Origin: Sindora glabra
Taxonomy: Eukaryota; Streptophyta; Magnoliopsida; Fabales; Fabaceae
Assembly: GCA_020226215.1 (NCBI GenBank)
Contig: CM035236.1
Coordinates: forward strand, 61,051,809 to 61,115,808
Direction: 5' to 3'
Length of the DNA stretch: 64,000 nt
The notes under the pieces: generated by a model
Told to the model about the DNA's origin: nothing
Database searches by the model: none
What the model saw: the letters and a program-made list of their open reading frames with translations, nothing else
In this document: piece after piece, positions 58,340 through 64,000 of the stretch
Position numbering within the stretch: the first letter of the stretch is position 1
How the letters are laid out: each line of letters begins with the position of its first letter
Program-made: the position numbers and the translations under genes

Positions 58340-59706
58340 TGGCATGTTAATACATAAACCCTCATTTGTTTTTCACTTGCCACTTTTTCCAAATGGCTCA
58401 CATTAACATCTCTTGAGGTTGTTAGTTAGTACATAAAACACTTATGGCATGGTGGGTATTTGATTATGCACTTGGAAATGGATAAAATTGTTGATGTGTT
58501 GAGATTCCATTATTGTTTATTGTGAATTGAGAGGGGCAAATATAACATCATTCACAAAGAAGGAGAGAAGTGGTTATAAATGAAGGGAAAAGGTTGGTGG
58601 CCTTAGGCCTAGAAAGTTAGGGGATAAGGTTTAACTGAAGGTACAAAGTAACTTATGTATACCTACCATTACCATTTCTATAACTACACAATACAAATAA
58701 AGAATATCCACTTAAGGAATTGTTCATTTGTCACTAATATAGGCATTTAATCAAAATGAGAAATTAGTTTTCCTAATCAAGGATTTCCTCAGTAGATAAA
58801 GGATTAGTCACTCACCCAGTATATTTTATACTTATTCTTTATTGTGTACATTTAATGACAGGTACTGATCATGGTTATGTAGTAACCTTCCAATTTCTCC
58901 ATGATATCCATAGGATACTTTATGACATGGGTTTAGTCTATATAATTTGAAATGTTTTGAAAATTATATGTCTATATAAGTGATTTTTTTATATGTATGT
59001 ATATATATATATATATGTATGTATGTATGTATCTATATATATGATTTTAAATGTATAATGTATGTAGTTTAGTTTTTAAGTTTAGATGTCTGCTTCTACT
59101 ACAATAATAATTTAATAAAGGCATTTAAGAATTATAGGTTTGTAAGGATATCTAATTAGCATGCTAGCATTAACTAGGTATCTTTACATTGGTCACGATA
59201 ACCATAAAATGGGTCATAACATGCTTCTTCCCTTAATCCTAATCTTTGTCATGAGCATTTTGGTCTCTATGGTGGTCATGCCCCTAATTGTGATGAAGAG
59301 CTTTAGTAATTTATTCATTATTTGTTGCATAAAGTTTGTATGCCAAAGAGGAAATTGTCGTTCATTATCTTCCTTCTCTTCTCCTTTATTACTTGAAGCT
59401 TGTAAACTCGTAGATGACTCTTTATGCTCAAGTTTATTGCCTCGTGCTTAACTCTTAGTATTAACTATTGCCTAATTCATAATATTTTTCAAATATTAAG
59501 ACTATAATCGAGGCAATCATTAAGTAATCTATCATAAGTAAACTTTACCACCAACATTAATAAGCATTATAAGGTCTATCAAAATAGTATCGATAATATG
59601 TGATCTCGGTGCATATGTACCACTAGTATAATTTTGATAGCATATAGATATACTCCTAAGGTCTCATCCCATTTAGAAATATCATCCCATTTGGAACCTT
59701 AAACAT
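58340..59706 (-). other. Gag region of gypsy element, not resolved
   Basis: By position this should be gag. A Cys-rich block near 58,400-58,440 ('PPCHKC') may be the zinc knuckle. The rest, including the (TA)/(TATG) repeat at 58,995-59,042, gave no recognisable gag motif. The 96-codon plus-strand frame at 59,161 looks like an antisense accident. Confidence 0.35.
58995..59042. repeat. (TATG)/(TA) microsatellite
   Basis: Mixed 'tatgtatg' and 'tatata' runs. Confidence 0.8.
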
Positions 59707-59718
59707 GCTCTAATATGA
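59707..59718 (-). other. Degenerate primer-binding site
   Basis: On the plus strand 'gctctaatatga' stands for 'gctctgatacca' (three changes). The flanks ('acatgctct' and 'ttttgtca') match the setting of the perfect PBS at 36,567. Confidence 0.55.
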
Positions 59719-59722
59719 ATTT

Positions 59723-61579
59723 TGTCACAATCTAACCCTAATTATAGCCAACATGGAATGCACTACTTAATTTCTTCTAACATAACCCATGTTATTTATT
59801 AACATATTAAAATATATAGGGGATATTGGGTAGGATGGCCAAGCATTCAATTGAAGTAAATAAGGTTTCATTCATTAATTATAATTTAATTACAAAAAGA
59901 GTTAGGTTAACTTATAATTCCTTTGAGCTTAAAGATATGCTAGCCTAACTAATATCAAAAGATTGAATTTTTATCCTTCTACCCTTTACTTATACAAGAT
60001 AGTACCTAAAATATCATTTATATAAATCAAAATATCATATGTTACACTAGCCATACTAAAGAGCTTTCTAAATGCTAAGCTTGAGGCAATGGTAGAGGAG
60101 GCTTAACCTTAGAAATCTAAAAAATAAAATATAAAAAGGTAAGTCTTAGGTTTAACGAGAATTATATTGCTCCCATCATAGTTTTCTTAAACAATAACAC
60201 AATTTTGCTCTATTTCATAATATATCCTAATTTTTATCATATTTTGTATGCTAACATTACTATGCATCTTTGCATGGTTACATGTCTCATTTTTATCATC
60301 AAATATAATAAAATAGCTATATAAAACTTAGTTTAATCATCCTTATTTCATGTCATAAGTCAAAAAGTCAATTATGTAATTTGCTATGCATCCTTGAAAT
60401 AGGAGCCTAGTCGTTATATAGTCAATTACAAAGAGTCCAAAAGCTAGAATTAGTCCTAGCAGTTGACTTTGAAGCTTCAGCATATGAGTTATAGTCAACT
60501 ATAGACTTTTGGGAAGTAAGGTCTAGTTTGATAGTTGACTACATACTTAACTAATCACAATTGACTATGTAGTCAACTACAAGGTTCTTGGGGCCAAATA
60601 GTTATTGGGTAATTAACTATAATTATCTAGAAAGCTATTCTCTAACTATAGTCGATTATATAATTAATTACCAAAATGATTTTTACATATTTCCAACATA
60701 AAATCATTGTTTATTTGCCACTAATGCCATCTGATCCTTATTTATGGTGTTAACTACTAAGAGTCATCCATCATAACTTATTAATGATCCATTAAAACAT
60801 TAAATTTCACATAAATTTCCAACCACAATATCATCATCAAGCATTTCACATATTTTCATTCCAAAACTAAGAAAACTTACCCTAACCCATCAAATTTTAT
60901 TTAAATCATAAAAGAAAGATGGATCATTTATCTGGTATGAAGTAGGTAGCTAAGAGGTGGATTTGATGTTACTTAACCCTAATCATTCAAAAATCCTAAA
61001 TATTTCATGTTAGGGTTTAAAACTTTCGTTGAACCAAAACCATTAAATTGGAAAATTTCAAAAAAGAAGTAAGAGATCACTTGAGGTATATTAGTATTCA
61101 AGAAATACTACCTTAATTGTATAGAAATTTGATGGAATTTAGTTCCTTTAGTAGCTTGATTAGAAGAGTTGATGAAGGAGAAAAAGAATATAAGAATAAA
61201 ATGGTGGTATGAGTGAAAGAATGGTTTATGTTTAGAAAATAAAGGTAGGGGATAATTAAAAAAAGGATAAAATAAGAGATAGTTTAGGGGTATTTACAAA
61301 AATGAGCCTTAAGTCTCCTCCATACTCACGTATTCACCTTTAAAGATTTATAACTCTTAAACCATATAATTCATATATCTATTCATCCACTTCATATAAG
61401 GTTCTCACATTAAATTTATTCAATTAGTTAATTCTTATTTATCTAATTTCTCATCCTATCTTTTATCATCATGATATATCCTTTCACATAAAACCTCGTA
61501 TTAATTACTATCAGCATGATTAACTAACTATTACATTTACAAATTATTATTATTCTAAAATTCTAAGGAGAATGTAACA
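59723..61579 (-). repeat. Gypsy 5' LTR (1,857 bp)
   Basis: Runs from TGTTACATTCTCC on the minus strand to ..GATTGTGACA next to the PBS. About 300 bp at its outer end matches 54,640-54,913. It holds a cluster of TAGTTGACTA-type motifs (60,415-60,670). The outer end abuts LINE coding sequence directly. Confidence 0.65.
60415..60670. repeat. Cluster of TAGTCAACTA/TAGTTGACTA motifs in LTR
   Basis: At least seven imperfect copies of tagt(c/t)(a/g)a(c/t)ta-type palindromes, including 'atagtcaactata' (about 60,493), 'atagttgacta' (about 60,531) and 'attgactatgtagtcaacta' (about 60,563). Several contain TTGAC, the W-box core. Confidence 0.75.
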
Positions 61580-61589
61580 CTTTTCGTCC

Positions 61590-61967
61590 TTATAATAGCA
61601 ATAAGGATGATTATTTAGCCTAGGACCTTACTCCAAATAGCCTTTTTCCTATTAAAAATGTATATGACTTTCTTCATAACAACTAGAATAACCAAGTTAA
61701 TAAAATTTGGCATTTTATTTGAAAGCAGCTTGGACCTCAATGCATGCACCTATATATGTGGAAATTACTTCATGAGAGGATGTCAACTAATGATAGAAAG
61801 GCCAAGTAGGGATTAGGATCAACTATGTGTCCTATTTGTAAGATAATAGTTGACTTTACACTCTATATGGTAAAAGGACTATTAGTTAATGAAGTAGTCT
61901 TGGCATGTTTATTCACCTTTAACATAATTCTAAATTTTTTTACTGATTTCTCAAAATAGGTTCAAAG
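61590..61967 (+). pseudogene. LINE ORF2 zf-RVT region, 5' part of split copy
   Basis: Plus-strand translation reads 'NVYDFLHNN', 'QLGPQCMHLYMWKLLHERMS', 'TNDRKAK' and 'MCPICKIIVDFTLY'. This is the zf-RVT domain found near the C-terminus of plant L1-type LINE ORF2 (W-x-L-L-H-x-R-L-x-T-N-x-R ... C-P-x-C). Readable sequence starts right at the gypsy LTR border, so the upstream RT and endonuclease parts are missing here. It continues in the same sense after the 761-bp insertion. Confidence 0.65.
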
Positions 61968-61976
61968 AAATTTTGT

Positions 61977-62737
61977 TAGGTCCCATTTAGTGCAATGTAT
62001 AAGAGACAAGACACATGATAGTATAAGTAAATACTATCATATTTAATCAAGTGTTTCGACCTTGCATAAGATAGTATAATGTAATCTAGTTAACTTCTTT
62101 TATATAGTCAATACAAGATAAATTAATCCTCTCTCCTTAAACCATTATAATAGGATAGGATTAAACTAAAATTTATCATTTCTAATTTATCCTTAATTTT
62201 TTAATATTTTTATCCTTATTAATAGTTTTTGTTTATCCTAATTTAGACTAAAAAATATAAATAATTTAACTTTAAAATATTAATAATTTAGCATTAACTT
62301 ATTTGTCATTGGTAATTTAACCTTAATCCATTTTAGCCTTAGAAATATTAATATTTATTTTTTATATATAAAATAGGTAAAATATAATAAATATATCAAT
62401 TATTATTAATTAAAGTGATTATTAAATATTAAAAATTTATAATTATCAAGTACTACAAAATAACTATAATGGAAATTATTTTTAAAGTAAGGTTAAATCT
62501 ATTTGAATAAATTTTTTAATAATTATGTTATATACATGTCAAATAATAAACACATGATAATATAAGTTTATGGTATCAAATTTTTTATATTGTTGCTTAT
62601 CAAACATTTAATAGTATTATATCTTATCCTTTCATTATCCTATACTATACTTTCATGTTTGTTTATCCTATCCGATCATATTCTCCAAATGCACTTTTAT
62701 AGAATATGATAGGATAAAGAACTATAGTTGGCAAAAA
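61977..62737. mobile_element. 761-bp AT-rich insertion splitting the LINE
   Basis: The LINE reading breaks after 'aaattttgt' (61,968-61,976) and resumes with the same nine bases at 62,738-62,746, a perfect 9-bp target duplication. The insert has no open frame. It carries 'ggataggattaaactaaaat' and 'tatcctatccgatcatattctc' motifs like those in short non-autonomous plant DNA transposons. Clear terminal inverted repeats were not seen. A 9-bp duplication fits a Mutator-type element but does not prove it. Confidence 0.55.
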
Positions 62738-62746
62738 AAATTTTGT

Positions 62747-63400
62747 AATAAGATGTTAGTTGGCTTCATAATAGAGAAATTAGGAGTGCTTTGAAGATAA
62801 CTTCTTCAAACTAACTTATCTTATGTTTAATGTCATCAAGCTCATTAAGGAGACTCATGAAGCTTGCATTTTTAATAATGAGAACATCATCATTATAAGA
62901 TCAACAAAATTCAAGTGAAGTAGCAATGTCCAAATGATGGCTAGTTGAAACATATTATAGATGGAGTAACACAAATATTTATGGGTAGGTATGGTGAAGT
63001 GATTCACAATTATAAAAAATGGTGAATAATGGGATTCTCTCCAACATTATGCTCTTGCTTAAACTTATATGCTAAGTTATGAGGTATTCTTTCAAGCATA
63101 GAACTATGTTAGAGGTTAGGGATTAAGAATGTTATCATTGAATGTTATTCAGTAGAAGCCATTAATCTAGTTTAGGGGAAGAAATTATCAAGGTTTCAAT
63201 GCTTGCATTTAGTTCATTGAATTCAAGAATGGCTTGAACAAAATTAGGATATGAAGCTTAATCATATTTTCAAAAAGGCTAAGTCTTTAATAGATTGGCT
63301 TGCCAAGTAACCTTTAAATTCTTCTTAAAGGTTGCATATTTAGTGTTCTCCTCCTTAGGGGATCAATAGCTTTTTGGTTAATGATATCAATAGGTATTCA
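62747..63400 (+). pseudogene. LINE ORF2 RNase H domain (3' part)
   Basis: The plus strand reads 'MGFSPTLCSCLNLYAKL', 'GILSSIELC', 'RLGIKNVIIECYSVEAINLV', 'MKLNHIFKKAKSLIDWLAK' and 'CSPP.GINSFLVNDI'. This order matches the plant RNase H-like (RVT_3) domain at the end of LINE ORF2 ('...IVESDSKEAV...', 'H..REAN..ADWLAK', '...PPP.....L..D'). Stops break it. An A-rich stretch at about 63,466-63,480 may be the LINE 3' tail. Confidence 0.7.
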
Positions 63401-63479
63401 ATATGTGGGGTAGTTTTCTTTTTTGGTAATTTTCTCTTTGCTTTTGGGTGTTTGTCCCTATTTAAATAAAAAAATAACA

Positions 63480-64000
63480 AATACAAATTCATCATTATCA
63501 AACTAAACATTTATAGAAATTATCAAATAAGTTAACAATACTACCACCATAGATATACATATTTTCAACCCAAAAAGTAACAATTTCATCATTGTCAACA
63601 ATAAACACAAATTTGTCATCATCAACTACAAATGTATTTGCAAAAACCAAAATAATAAGCATAAAATGTAATTCCAAAATTCTAATGAATATTTCAAGTT
63701 AAATAAAAATAAGAAGAAAATAATTAATTGGAATGATTTTATGATGGAGAGCTAAAAAAGTGATAGTGGATGGACTATAAAATACTTTAATAGAGCCAAG
63801 ATGTGATTGCAAATAACTAATGAGCTAAGAAGAAGGGGAATTGCACAAAAGAAGAAGGATATTAAATAAGATTTGGAGCCTATATTTGTTGGCATAATTA
63901 CCTTTCCCTATAATGATTTTCATGGAAAAAATTGTGAAAGTAAACGATATGATGCATTTCATTATTTCAATGAAAATATAAGGATTCAATTTTTTTTGTA
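63480..64000. other. AT-rich DNA, nothing recognised
   Basis: Beyond the LINE end. It contains a loose 'catcatt/caaat' repeat at 63,480-63,660; no gene was seen before the window ends. Confidence 0.4.

Larger units (their letters stand above)
54640..61579 (-). mobile_element. Ty3/gypsy element, degenerate, full pol order
   Basis: Read right to left: 5' LTR (59,723-61,579), degenerate PBS (59,707-59,718), unassigned gag region, zinc-knuckle-like block, protease, RT, RNase H, integrase, PPT (just above 54,913) and part of the 3' LTR (visible from 54,640 to 54,913). RT before integrase marks it as Ty3/gypsy. Stops are frequent throughout; it is not functional. Confidence 0.75.

Noticed and set aside
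59161..59451. 96-codon plus-strand frame with a hydrophobic stretch
   Set aside because: Lies antisense in the presumed gag region of a minus-strand gypsy element and shows no recognisable domain.
1..64000. Search for tRNA/rRNA genes, organelle-derived DNA, CRISPR arrays or bacterial gene clusters
   Set aside because: Nothing resembling these was seen by eye; tRNAscan or Infernal would be needed to exclude small RNA genes firmly.

Overview
The window looks like plant nuclear DNA, most likely from a dicot. It is very AT-rich, and its one intact gene has spliceosomal introns with GT..AG borders. The rest is dominated by decayed plant retrotransposons: Ty1/copia, several Ty3/gypsy, a LINE and solo LTRs. 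I saw no rRNA, tRNA, CRISPR or bacterial-type operon structure. I cannot name the species.

Layout. 1-2.1 kb: minus-strand gypsy remnant (protease, zinc knuckle, gag). 2.9-9.07 kb: minus-strand Athila-like gypsy remnant with protease, gag, a duplicated leader, a recognisable primer-binding site and a probable LTR region. 9.07-17.36 kb: one minus-strand copia element with both LTRs, PBS, PPT and all gag-pol domains, broken by stops and frameshifts. 18.4-19.8 kb: another minus-strand gypsy gag. 21.5-26.3 kb: the only convincing host gene, a six-exon minus-strand gene for an RRM protein of the BPA1 family (binding partner of ACD11), predicted at 370 residues. 27.0-29.2 kb: two diverged copies of a protein-coding-like unit I do not recognise, each with a TATA box. 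29.4-44.6 kb: a gypsy element whose LTRs (about 4.3 kb) are longer than its internal region (about 2.9 kb). Its right LTR holds an LTR-like insertion, which itself holds a second solo LTR with a perfect 5-bp target duplication. 45-50 kb: an unidentified decayed reading frame and a decayed plant-mobile-domain (PMD) gene. 50-54.6 kb: AT-rich DNA with short tandem repeats. 54.6-61.6 kb: another minus-strand gypsy element with protease, RT, RNase H and integrase remnants. 61.6-63.4 kb: the 3' end of a plus-strand LINE ORF2, split by a 761-bp insertion.

The window is therefore a small gene island in nested retrotransposon DNA. The BPA1-like gene is the only unit I expect to make a functional protein. 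Its most notable features are an in-frame 24-residue tandem duplication, a three-unit C-terminal repeat and upstream ATGs, one of which overlaps the main start. I found no clearly new biological system. The best candidates for something undescribed are the paired unidentified units at 27-29 kb and the unidentified frame at 44.8-45.7 kb. All protein and family assignments were made by eye from translated motifs; no database search was run.
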